A program made the position numbers and the translations under genes. From positions 68,138,001 through 68,202,000 of the forward strand of contig CM034546.1 in the NCBI GenBank assembly GCA_020055645.1: DNA of 64,000 nt, written 5' to 3'. This document shows, piece by piece, positions 35,031-45,549 of the stretch. The notes under the pieces were generated by a model. It saw only the letters and a list, made by a program, of their open reading frames with translations. It had not been told where the DNA came from and did not search any database. This DNA is from Tomocerus qinae. Its lineage: Eukaryota; Arthropoda; Collembola; Entomobryomorpha; Tomoceridae. Position 1 is the stretch's first letter; every line of letters begins with the position of its first letter.

Positions 35031-35229
35031 TTGTTTTCAATAACATTCAAAAAAATTGAAAATAGCGCGAAAATCCATTTTTCATTTGCCAATTTCATTT
35101 AAAAACGGGAAAAGTTCGTAGATTTGAATTAATATAATAATTTGCATATATGTGAATTATTATTATGGGGCCTCGCTCGAACATTTTGCCCAGGGCCTCG
35201 CAAATCCTAGAGCCGCCACTGCTTCCAAC

Positions 35230-36803
35230 CGAGTGGCGTTGGACTGTACTATATGGTTGGTCAGGTTGGCATAAGTCCCACGACTTCTCTGTAATGGAGC
35301 GGATGCAACGCGGTTTTAACGATTACAGTGCTAGGAAATATAAACTTCAATATTCAGTAGCTTTGACACTTTTTAACCACCAGTCAATATTTATACCTCT
35401 CTTTTGACTTATAATAAAAATAAAGATAGTAGATATTAAGATACTTGTTTTTTATTAGGTTAGGTCAAAAAAGGCAAAAATTGTGACGGGTTTACTTCCT
35501 CTCAACCGTGGCAACAGAGAAGATTAAGGGTAAAGTGGGAGTTTTTTCCTAACTTTGCAACTGCAACCGTTCCATTACCGAGGCTAGGCATCGTGAGATA
35601 TAAACCGATGAGCACCCTTTGGCACAGACCAACCAAGAGTTGCTATTTTTTTTAACAAGGATAAGTATTCACGAGTTCAGTTCAAAGTTAAAAGACAATT
35701 CTACTATTGAACCATATTATTATGAAAAGTAATACAGCAATACGACGAGCCATACGCCTAATTACATTAAAGCAGTGTCAAAAGCAATAATCCTGAGCGG
35801 TCGAGATATGAATCTAGGAGTTGCTTTTTACAATATAATTTGAAACTTTCCAATTCTCATAAAAGCATAATGATGCTCCTACATTTTCCGAGAAAAAAAC
35901 GTTGCTAACAGCTACACAAATAAATATTATTGTTAAAAACAAAAATTTGTTTTGTTCAGTAAAGCATAATAATATACTCTAACGAGTATATTGAATCGCA
36001 CGTTATTTAAAGGTCTACATGCAGGCTGGTGTATAATAACGCAGGTAGGCGTCGTCTATTGATGTGACACTTTAATTATTGCATGATTATCCAGCCAGTT
36101 CATACATAATACCAACACCAACTCAATAAAACAGCAGCTGTAATTATTAATAATTGACAATTGTTCACCTTTTCCCATATTTTGTGCTCAACTTTCCATC
36201 GACTTTTTTTATAGTAATGTGGAACCAAATGTCTTATTCCTGGGGTCTCCAACATTTACACCATTTTCAAGACAGTATAATGTGTTTATTAAAGAATTTA
36301 ACTAAATTTTGAGTTACATTTGAAACATTTGTATTTTGAAACATTTTATATCGCCTAACAAGAATGGCAATTTGCCCCATTCGTGGGTAGCCTCCTTTTG
36401 GCATAAAATACTGATAATCATGTCATCCATTATGCATTCCAAAAACAGATTTTATGTAAATATTGCTATTGCAATTCATTGACACAGAGAAAGGAAAGTT
36501 GTTTATAACGCATAATTACTATATAGAGTGATTATCAACTTGTAGAGTCACTGCTAAAAAAATTGATTATATATTTTGATCTGAACTTCCCATATTAAAC
36601 TACACATTGGCAGATAACATCATCCAGCTAACATCAGACTAATTAAATTTCTGAATTAAGATTCATAACTAAACCAAATGCCTAAATGGATTGGAAATTG
36701 GAAAATTAAATAAATCATTAAAATATTTTTTAATTTTATTTATTGTACTTTAGTTAGGTAACTAAATTTTATAAACATAAAAGTATCTTTGAGGTCATCA
36801 AAA
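35230..36803. other. intergenic DNA, no gene seen
   Basis: AT-rich with no coding character. The left part (35230-35420) has a short open frame continuing out of the hAT element, which is incidental. No large repeat recognised. Confidence 0.45.
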
Positions 36804-37900
36804 ATGGTAGTTGGCTATTTGTTGGCAGTCTTGTTATTTTGCGTCCAAGCACTACATGTTGTTGGTAAGGTAATTATTTTAAATTATTTTCCTATATTAT
36901 TTATGATGAGACATTTGAAGGTCGAAATACAAATTCTTGAAAAACAAGGATTCAATTAATATGGAGGATTTAAAAATTTTTTATTTCAAAACTCTTTAAT
37001 TAAACAGAAAGCAATGGAAACTGGATAAGTCAAGATTCACAAATAAAATCTGAAGGAAATGTAGTGAGGTGTGAAGGCGGTGAAGGAAAGGCAATTCTTC
37101 AAACATATGCATCATGCAAGGCGATATGGAAAGATGGGGATGGTATCAGTTCTGGAGATCATTACTGGAAAATTTATTTCGACAGGTTGGATAATTATGG
37201 ATTAGTCGGAATAACAAGTAATGATAATACATCTGAAGACATCTTTTACGGAGGCGCTACAAGTTTCAGTAAAAGAATTCGCAGGGGAGATACAATCGGA
37301 GTTTTGATCTCCTTTTTTAGTGAAAAATTAAAAGTGCATTTTGCTCACAACTCAGAAACACCTGAATTGTTTATGGAGGTTAATGCCGCTGACTATCACA
37401 ATATTTACCCTGTTGTGAGTTTTGTCGGTGCTGGAAGTGCAATAATTACAAAAGAGACTGCAATGCCTTCCCTGTCACATCTCAGGTGTACTACACAAAC
37501 ACGTAATTTTGTTGGAATTGAAGGAAACTGGAGAATTTCTGATCCAGAGAGCATTAAAATTGCTGGACATCCCTTCAAGTTTTACACTCGTGGGGCAGAA
37601 GATCGACTCAGGTCTCACAATGGTGGAAGTCTTGCAACTCTCAGTATAAGGCCAATGAACGTAAACGGTCAATACGATGCCCGTCTAACCATTATCAACC
37701 GCATTTGGTTTAAAATCAAGGACTGTGACGGTCACTGGATCAGTACTACTCCGGAGACGACCCAAGTAGGAGTCACTTTTGAGCTGGAAGACTTAGAAGA
37801 TCGAATGACAGTTTTATTAGAGAATCCCGAGTCATTCAAAATCAGTGGGGCTCAAATGACAATAAGAAAAGGAAACATGATTGTCAATTTTGTTCGCTGA
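36804..37900 (+). CDS. secreted SPRY-like protein
   Basis: Two exons: 36804-36864 and 37008-37900 (donor GTTG/GTAAGG, acceptor TTAAACAG/AAAGCA, phase 1), giving 317 residues. Exon 1 is a signal peptide (MVVGYLLAVLLFCVQALHVV). Residues about 25-165 fit a SPRY/B30.2-like beta sandwich: SGDHYWKIYFDRLDNYGLVG, a disulfide-capable pair of cysteines nearby, RRGDTIGVLISFF and LKVHFAHN, then a YPVVSFVG closing strand. Residues about 175-317 form a second beta-rich domain, starting IEGNWRISDPESIKIAG, that I do not recognise. The two halves both open with GNW-x-IS and an ESIK/SQIK motif, hinting at an ancient internal repeat. SPRY domains normally act inside the cell in ubiquitin ligases and immune sensors; one behind a signal peptide suggests an extracellular binding role. 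No neighbour shares the architecture. Confidence 0.75.
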
Positions 37901-38339
37901 TTGACAGGTTAATAGTAATTATAATGATAAGAAAATCATATATCAATGAAATGTAATTCTTGGTCAACAGCAAATTATAAGACAATGATTAATATATATA
38001 CTGTGTTATTCAAATTAGATATTTTATTAGTTGCAAATAGCATAAATGTAACCCAAATTAATTATCCACTGTAATAAATTTTTACAAGAAAATTCATGAA
38101 ATATTATATAAAAGACCAAAATAAGGAAGTAATTAAATTCACTTTCCAAAGCATAATTGATAAAGTGTGACTTGAAGTCTTGATCATCAAGGCTTCACAT
38201 CTTAGATATCTAACGAGTCTCAAACTACAAAATAAGTTCTCAAATTCTAATTAGTATTTTCGGTAAACAACGTCTTGTATCATTACACATTTTCAGTATA
38301 CATATAGCAAGATTTCCCCCCTTAAGCGTCGTGTAAAAA
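37901..38339. other. convergent 3' gap between the SPRY and BTB genes
   Basis: About 440 bases of AT-rich DNA between the stop of the plus-strand SPRY gene and the stop of the minus-strand BTB gene, so it holds both 3' untranslated regions. No other feature is seen. Confidence 0.5.
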
Positions 38340-41300
38340 TCATGAAGCATTTGTTAAGAATTGCATTCCAGCAATAATACGCTGTCCTCCGTTGTGATGC
38401 ACCGTCACCCTTTGGGAACTATCAATATCCTTCACAATTGTTCCGTAGTCAGATAAAATTGCTGGACTTCCCTAGAAAAAATAATTATTTTCGTTAGAAT
38501 AAGATTTGTAGTGATTTTAACCTTTGTAGTTAAAGAATGCGTTTTTAATTATAAAAACACCAACCTCTAAATATTCAAAGGACAGATTCCAGACCTTTGT
38601 TGACCGCTGTTCTAGTTTAATGGGATTTTTGAAAGTCGCATAATAAATTTCCCCTGGTGTTGGAATCACCTCAATTGTAGCCTCCTCCTTTAAAATTTAA
38701 AAGATTTAAAATTAAATTATTAATGGAGTACTTTGCACTATTTTTTATCAAATTTCCTTGTATTAATGCTGCATTGATTTTGTCAACATTCAAATGTGCA
38801 AAACAATGAAAGGAAAAGGAAAAGAATTGCTTCTGAACCTCATTGGGTAGAGATTGGGACATTTCGATGTAGGACATACGGACTAGGTAATCATTTTGAG
38901 CAGAGCAGTAGTAGTACATGTGGTATAGGATTTTAGGATATTTATACATACAGAATGAACTCAGAACATAATGTGGCCCCTGAGCCTCTGGCCTAAAACC
39001 TAATTACTTTATTTTTATCCCATTTATACTACTCAAACTTTACGTCTTAGTTATTAGATTTTGTGTTCTTTTAGCAACCCAAAACATTGATTCATTATTT
39101 TCGGTTTTCTAAACTTTTTACTGAACTAATGACATTTAGATGATTTTGACAACTTTTACTGTATACTTACTTTACTTTACTTGTACTTTTTAGCCATATT
39201 AAAAACTAGGTTTTGGGTTAGATATCATATTTAATATAGTTCAGCTTAATTTATTTCTGATATTTTTGCTGATAAATTTTGATTGTTTGATGCTCACTGT
39301 TTATCTGTAAATTCAATCAATGGGTTCAGAATATTAATGATTATATTTATATAATCATTAATATTAATATTTTGCCATGAATTTGTGGTCAGAAGTCAGA
39401 AAATGTATGAAACAGTATACGTCAAAAAACAAAGACTTACCGAAGGTGTGCTGATATTATAGTCTGACAAAGTACAGCAAATTATCGTCGTTTTGTTTCC
39501 CCCAAAAGCCGCTACAAAACCTATTGACTTCAACCAAATTGATTGCGTAGCTCCAGATGTGAAAGTAATTAGGACACTTGAGAATTGAAAAACATTACAA
39601 AATTATAGTTTTTACTCCAATTAAACAAGAATATTAATTTTATCCCAACTTACCTTTCCTGGTAAGTTCCTCTGGCAGCCTTTGTGATAAAAGGATCAAC
39701 AAAAGGTTCAGTGGGCTTATTTCTTCTAAGAGGGGTTATTCGGTCCCTTGCGGAAATAAGAATCTGTTTGGGATTTGTTGGATTTGATAATAAGGAAGAA
39801 GAGGAAGTTAGTTTATCAATGGGCTTCAGTGGAGATGGATTAGCAACTTTGGGAATAGAAATTCGCTCATCTATAATACTGGGTTTTGCTGGAAGCCAAA
39901 ATGGGTTCAATGATTGCATGTCATTGTCCCAAAAGACGATAGTTAGTAGTTTTCTCCTTGGCGTGGTATTGTAGGGACAGTCTTTAACCAAATGCCTATA
40001 AAAATGATTATAAGCAATAAAGAGATATTAAATACTAACTGCAACTAATTTACATTTGTGTATATTATTTATTTATATAGTTTCCAGACATCAATCATCT
40101 CAATTATCAGACCTGTTTTTTTCTGACAAGCTGAAGTACTTGTACATGACGAAACAGCTACTTTCACTAAGAATCCCAGTTGGTTCAACGTGTGTTGCAA
40201 AATCATCTGCAGTCATCAATGTAAATCGAATATGCTTGACAACATGACATAAGATGCCCCTTAAATTTTCAGTTGTTGCTTCCAATTCTTTCTGTTCACA
40301 TTCATGCTTTGCCCACCTATGCAAATTGATAAGTATACGAAATAATTAAGGCAGTTTTAATAAAATGTGTTTTAAATTATCGGCAAAATGTTTTAGGTGT
40401 TAAAATTACCTGATTGCTGCATTAAACAGGTCTACTTCTGTTGTAATGCACACTTCATCCAATTGGATAAACTTGGAGAATGTGTCTGCAGACAGTTGAA
40501 GGAGTTCAGGAGACTTCAGTATTTCCTGGAAATGGCTTGATTTAAAAAAATTATATTTTAGTTAAATATTATGTATGTTGTCTCGATAATGATAATTAAT
40601 CTGCACAGCATTGTGTCTTACTACAATTACAATTTATTTAATTATTTAAATACTTTATGAGAAAATCCTTTGAGTTGTTTCTTAACTTGTAATCGTCTAA
40701 AAGGGTGGAAGACTGATAAATTGAGACAACATTTTCAATGGATAAATTATTGTTCAGCAAGTTGGCGCAATAGTCTCTTAACTCAGGGATGTCATATTTG
40801 TCTGCGGCAAACATTATTCCTAAAGCGTCCTGTACTGTGAAGTCCATTGCACCAGTGTAAGAATACTGAATTCAAAAATATTTATTATTATATGGCTGAT
40901 TATCTTGATTTGTTTCATACAAAAAGAATAACTAAAATCTGTGTCTATCAATAATTGTTTTTAATTTTATGGTTTCATTAATCAACTTTGAACTTGTATT
41001 TTAGTTAGAATTTCAAAACTTTACCACAGAGTTAAAAAGATCTTTAGTTATTTAACAAATTAAAATAAGCTGTATGTTACCGTAATCAGATTTTGAAAGG
41101 CTTCGTATTCGATATCTGGGATTTCAATGTGGTGGCTCGATTCCACATTTCCTTTACGACCACTGTTTTCACTAAACATTGCTTGAAACACCGGTGACGA
41201 AACTGACAAGATAAATTTATGGCACGAAATCCGTTTTTTGTTCTCACCAACAAGGAAAACAACATCATGGTCAAACCCTGGAATGCTGTTTTTCAAAACT

Positions 41301-41374
41301 GCTCCCCAGCGCTTTGGAATTGTATTTAAATTCTTTCTCCAGAAATCATACGTACTTGTCAATGCTTTTGACAT
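38340..41374 (-). CDS. BTB-BACK-PHR protein (BTBD1/2/3/6-like)
   Basis: Eight exons can be joined with consistent phases: 41374-41081, 40865-40654, 40535-40410, 40316-40113, 39995-39654, 39576-39441, 38687-38565, 38471-38340, total 1,569 nt, 522 residues. BTB/POZ spans about 35-135: DVVFLVGENKKRISCHKFIL, SPVFQAMFSE, then across the first junction LIT/YSYTGAMDF and ALGIMFAADKYDIPELRDYC. BACK follows at about 165-275: EILKSPELLQLS, EVDLFNAAIRWAKHE. Exon 5 is a Ser/Pro-rich linker. Exons 6-8 (about 395-522) match a divergent PHR domain: VLITFTSG, SIGFVAAFGG, GEIYYATFKNPIKLE. Such proteins are substrate adaptors for Cullin-3 ubiquitin ligases. The linker between BACK and PHR, at over 110 residues, is longer than usual, and the PHR is diverged. 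Confidence 0.85.
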
Positions 41375-41429
41375 TTTGATCTAGAAATAAACCACCGACC
41401 GCAACAAGTGCATGTAGGGAAATATTTGT

Positions 41430-41437
41430 TATATATA
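41430..41437 (-). promoter_or_regulatory. TATA box of the BTB gene
   Basis: TATATATA on the minus strand (in GTATATATAACAA), 56 bases before the ATG at 41374. This spacing would place the transcript start near 41405 and give a short leader. Weak on its own because the region is AT-rich. Confidence 0.4.
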
Positions 41438-41699
41438 CAATGAAAGTAAATAGTACAATAAGTCACTGGGACAGTGGGCCATAGGGAGTCGGAGTGCCGA
41501 AGTGCCGAATGCCGAATACTGTAGCAGAAAGATACAAGTAACTGAAAAAATTGGCAAGGCATACGTATCTATTCTGTGCCGCTGTTCATTCTCCACATTT
41601 TCCAGCTTTGGATGTCGCAGTATGTTGTGCTATAGTGTGTGCTGCAGTTGCAGTGTATGGAGCAGGGTTGCGATGGTTGAGTTAAAAGCGTTGGAATAA

Positions 41700-41925
41700 T
41701 TGGTTTATTCCAGGACAAAATTAGGAAAATATTAATTTTGTCCGGATAAAAGTGGACAAAATTAATTTCGTCCGATGGGCAAAACTATCTTCATCCTGGA
41801 CAGTTAAAATTTCATCCGGACAAAGCGAAATATTTAAGTTTGTTTTAAGTATTTTAGGTGTACGGTGTACTGTTCAATAGTTAGTACACTGGTACAAGGG
41901 CGTCAAGAATAATAATATTACAATA
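41700..41925. other. noncoding, GTCCGGACAAAATT-rich
   Basis: Around 41710-41830 the phrases GGACAAAATTA, TTTTGTCCGG and ATCCGGACAAA alternate in both orientations, giving several small self-complementary segments. Origin unknown; probably a decayed foldback element. Confidence 0.4.
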
Positions 41926-42400
41926 ATAAACCGTTGCAAAACGGGGTATAACAGCAGAGGAGTTTCGCTCCAAAGTATCACCAACTGAAATTTATTTGGG
42001 TAGTTTAGGTATAACCGTTCCAAAGTTATCGCCAATTGAAATTTTCAACCCTTTCCCCCAATCAGGGGATGTGACCGATCCTGCTCATATTCGAACTCAG
42101 ACCTACATTTTACCTCAATATTGTGCTCTGAAAATTTGAGTAGTTTAGGTATAACCGTTCCAAAGTTATCGCCAATTGAAATTTTCAACCCTTTCCCTCA
42201 ATCAGGGGATGTGACCGATCCTGCTCATATTCGAACTCAGACCTACATTTTACCTTAATGATGTATCCTGAAAATTTGAAATGTCTAACTTAAACCGTTC
42301 GAAAGTTATTGCGGATAAGGACGGACAGACAGACAGATAGACAGACAGAAAGTGTAAACGCATACATAGGAGTAAACTCCTCTGAAAATTTAGGGGCGCT
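41925..42400. repeat. dispersed repeat ending in GACAGACAGACAGA, with internal 140-bp duplication
   Basis: Starts AATAATAAACCGTTG..GCAGAGGAGTTT and ends ..ACGGACAGACAGACAGA..AAACTCCTCTG, so GCAGAGGAGTTT and AAACTCCTCTG form inverted ends. Within it a unit of 140 bp (42001-42140) is repeated in tandem at 42141-42280, nearly identical apart from its last bases. Related copies begin at 43115 and span 58965-59640. Confidence 0.7.
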
Positions 42401-42587
42401 TGAACATGTGACCAGGTTTTTCTTACTTATAAAACTACTTTTTATTAAATTTTATCTAGTTTGTTTTTGGGAAATTTAAAGGTTGCTTTTTTAAGCACCC
42501 CTCCCCCCCCTCCACCTAAATACGTACTTCCAACTGGAATAATATGCCTGTAGGTTTTACTAATTGACGCTGAGTATTGTGGAGACG

Positions 42588-43335
42588 AACAACACACAAA
42601 TAGATGAACCTTTTTTGTAGATACCTAAATACTACGTAAACCTAAGTAGTTTCTCATTGTATTATAATATATTAATGGACTAAACGGAATTCGTCACTCA
42701 TTAAAGCTATTATACATTTCATATTGAATACCATAAGCCTAACTTATTATTAACCTCATCAACCTATCATATTCAAACCTTATCATGGCATTCCTTTCCT
42801 TAGTAGTCATATTCACGCGAGTTTGCATAGTTTGAACCATTTGGGAATTAAGATAAGCATCCCATGCAAAGCATTATAGTATGAATTGTGTGACGGTAAA
42901 TACCGTTTAGATATATCAATACTATCTCTGTATGTGACAGTCAACAGTAACAAATTAATACTTTGTTATGAGTCATTTCTATAAACTTCAAATGTCAAAT
43001 GCAGTAAGTACACCATTTACTGATAGACTGCAATGTTTTCTACGTTTGGTGGACCTATAATGACGTAACATTATCAGTAAAGACGATAAAATATTATATA
43101 GTTAGATACTTTGGATAAATTATAATAAACCATTGGAAAAAACGGACATAATAGCAGAGGAGTTTATATTTTCTGTTTTTAACCCACTTGTTCTGTCAAG
43201 GACTGTAACTGTAACTTAAGTTTTTCACCCACTTCCGAAATCAGGGGAAGCTTGTAATCAATTTGGTGGTGTCTACGAGCGAATCCAACTTGCAATTGAT
43301 CCACTGCACGAATTTGTGCGATGAATATTATAGCC
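42588..43335. repeat. dispersed repeat shared with 58040-59178
   Basis: About 750 bp here closely parallels 58040-59178, once the 382-bp hAT insertion in the latter is removed. Shared phrases include GATGAACCTTTTTTGTAGAT, AACGGAATTCGTCACTCA and CCATTTACTGATAGACTGC. No coding capacity. It is either a segmental duplication or an unnamed transposable element. Confidence 0.75.
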
Positions 43336-43486
43336 AAAGTTTCCCAATTATGAAAAATGGACAATGTTTAAGCACATCTTTTTGAGGTTAAACTGAAGTT
43401 ATCCTTCATCCAAAATTGATTGGAGAACAGTTTTTAATTATTGCTCTTTTTCAACTCACTAGCTTTGGGGTTATAACAGGGCATGG

Positions 43487-43671
43487 CAGGCACGTATCTA
43501 GAAATTTGTTCAAGGGGGGGCGGAAGTAAAAATCATATTAAAAATAAGACATATTCGCGCGAAGCGCGAAAAATTTTTTCAATTTTAGGCCATTTTTGAG
43601 AAAAAAATTCTCTTTTTCTCAGATTTAGGGGGGTCGCTGCGCCCCCCGCCCCCCTACTAAATACGTGCTTG
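43487..43671. mobile_element. 185-bp hAT-like MITE, best copy of the CGCG family
   Basis: Perfect 8-bp target duplication GGGCATGG (43479-43486 and 43672-43679). The ends CAGGCACGTATCTAG and, inverted, CAAGCACGTATTTAG match at most positions. Contains CGCGCGAAGCGCG and GGGGGGTCGCTGCGCCCCCC. It defines the family to which 4602-4849, 11583-11696 and the two nested insertions belong. Confidence 0.9.
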
Positions 43672-43679
43672 GGGCATGG

Positions 43680-44675
43680 ATCCTGTTACCGGCTAGTATA
43701 TCATAAGTCGTCATGAAACGATGAAAACCACTAGCACATTATATTATTACTAGCAGGTAACAGGGCCCAAGCCCTGTACTAAACAAAGCAGGGGAAGTTA
43801 CGAAGTACAATATTTATAGTACTGTCTTCAGCACACGATTTTGGTCAGTTTGTTAAAATTCGTTATTGGTTTCAGAGCAAAAGTTAATAGCAGTAATCGT
43901 ATTGCAAAAATTCTCTTCTAGATTAGAGTTATTATCTTTTGTAATTAAACCTTTGAAATTCAATATCTGTACGGTATTTAGTGACTTAGTTTATAATTAT
44001 GAGATATTGACTGCTAAATTTTGCATCTTTCGCAATCAAACCAAATTTTGATGCCTCGACCTTTTGAAATTTAATAACGATATGGTGGCTCTTAATCTCT
44101 TGATACATACATACAAATCTACACCGGTACACATACGGTATTATTTAAGCGCAAGTCCGACTTCGTGTTTATATTATAGTTTGATAGTCCTAGACATGCA
44201 TAATATGGCACATGCACTATGCACCGAGGGAGAGGAGTGCAGTGAGTGAGAGTGACTGATTCCATTCATAATTAAATATAGCAGGACAACTACAGTACAG
44301 ACAAAGAAAGTATTATGTTTGTAAGGGAATGTCACAAAGCAAGTAGTCTTTCCTTTCATGTACTCTTCAGCCTACTTGTAATTAATTTATCACAGTAAAT
44401 TATCAAAGTAAATAACCTAACCTTAAAATAACCCTTAATATTTAAGTGGTTTATTACCACCCCCAAATATTTAACTTGACTTCGGCAACTTTAATACTAC
44501 GAGTACGACCGGCGAAGGAGCATTCTAACCTTTTTGTAACGGTCGGCAACAGTTAATTATTAGAGTTGGTGGTGCTAATAAACGAATAAAACTGTATTGC
44601 ACATTATAATATATTATTATACTGCATCCTATTATATCTACTTCTGTGGTCAACACTTCATTATATTCCAATAAA
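43680..44675. other. intergenic DNA before the E1 gene
   Basis: No gene supported. AT-rich with many short open frames lacking coding character. No TATA box at a convincing distance from the E1 start codon was identified. Confidence 0.45.
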
Positions 44676-45549
44676 ATGAAAATTTGTTTCATAATCTGCC
44701 TTTTGACTGTCATTGTCTCCCAACACCATTGTGATCAAGTGGAGAGCTATTCTTATTCACATGTAATTAAAAAGTCTAACTAAATTTACCTCGTTCTCAA
44801 CATTTTTTAAATGAACCATTTTCAGCAGAACCAACATAACCAAATCATCAAAAATGTTTTACTAGAGTTAAATTTGTATAGCTTGTTTATCTTGTGTTTT
44901 ACAGATAAATAGACAAAGATTATTTGAGATGGAGCGTCACCGAAAATCTGTTTATTGCTCTCGTGCTTGTAACGGATATTTACTAGTGGGTTGTCCAGGG
45001 GAGCGTACACATTTCAGTTCTCTATCCTGCCTCTGCTCCAAATCAGTCAAAGTAAACAATATTTTTTTTAATCATTTGTACGAATTATTATTAATAATAA
45101 AAACGTAGTATGTATTTTATATATATTATGCAAGCATTTTTATTGGGGAACTCGAACGGTTTTCATTTAATTAATTACACTTTTGTACTTCTCGCATAGG
45201 TATTTGTATTAATCGTTTGTTTAAATGAAATTGACAGAGAATAAGGAATTCTGACTGTTGGACACAAGATCATCAACCTCCAGGAAAAAATATGCAAAAA
45301 CGTTTTAAATCATGCAGGGAAAAATGCAGATCAGAAGTGGCAGATCGAAACATTTACGCTGCCCTGTGCAGTCCTACACAACAAAAGAAACCACCCAACC
45401 TAATTGTAAGAGACTGCTTTTGTGTGACATTCACAAAAATGCCGCCGAGACCTCCTAAAGATTCAGAAGGGGACAATATCGACGAATATGAAGAGGAGGA
45501 TGACTTTGAAGAAATTGAAGATACAGTCAATATTTGTAGCATTGTTTGA
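44676..45549 (+). CDS. E1: secreted cysteine-rich protein with acidic tail
   Basis: Three phase-0 exons: 44676-44762, 44905-45051 and 45238-45549 (donors CAT/GTAATT and AAA/GTAAAC; acceptors TTTTACAG and TTGACAG), giving 181 residues. The third acceptor was chosen because it yields RIRNSDCWTQDHQP, matching RVKYSVCYTHNNQP at the same place in E2. Signal peptide MKICFIICLLTVIVS. Two cysteine units follow. The first is YCSRACNGYLLVGC..LSCLC in exon 2. The second is SCREKC..NIYAALC..DCFCVTF in exon 3. Each has C-x3-C, a middle cysteine and C-x-C, the outline of a CS-alpha-beta or related disulfide fold. After a Pro-rich hinge (MPPRPPKDSEG) the tail is strongly acidic (Glu/Asp over about 25 residues). 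I do not recognise the family. Secreted; possibly a paired antimicrobial or binding peptide with an acidic pro-segment. Confidence 0.75.

Larger units (their letters stand above)
34155..35221. mobile_element. hAT element, non-autonomous, with nested MITEs
   Basis: Flanked by a perfect 8-bp duplication CTTCCAAC (34147-34154 and 35222-35229). The ends are CAGAGGCGGCT and, inverted, CAGTGGCGGCT; sub-terminal GCCCAGGGCCTCGC is also shared between the two ends in inverted orientation. No transposase frame of useful length. Two CGCG-family insertions (34534-34712 and 34796-35030) are nested inside, which makes this the older insertion. Confidence 0.9.

Noticed and set aside
39684-39974. 96-codon plus-strand frame
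   Set aside because: Antisense shadow of exon 5 of the BTB-BACK-PHR gene, whose splice sites and phases are consistent.
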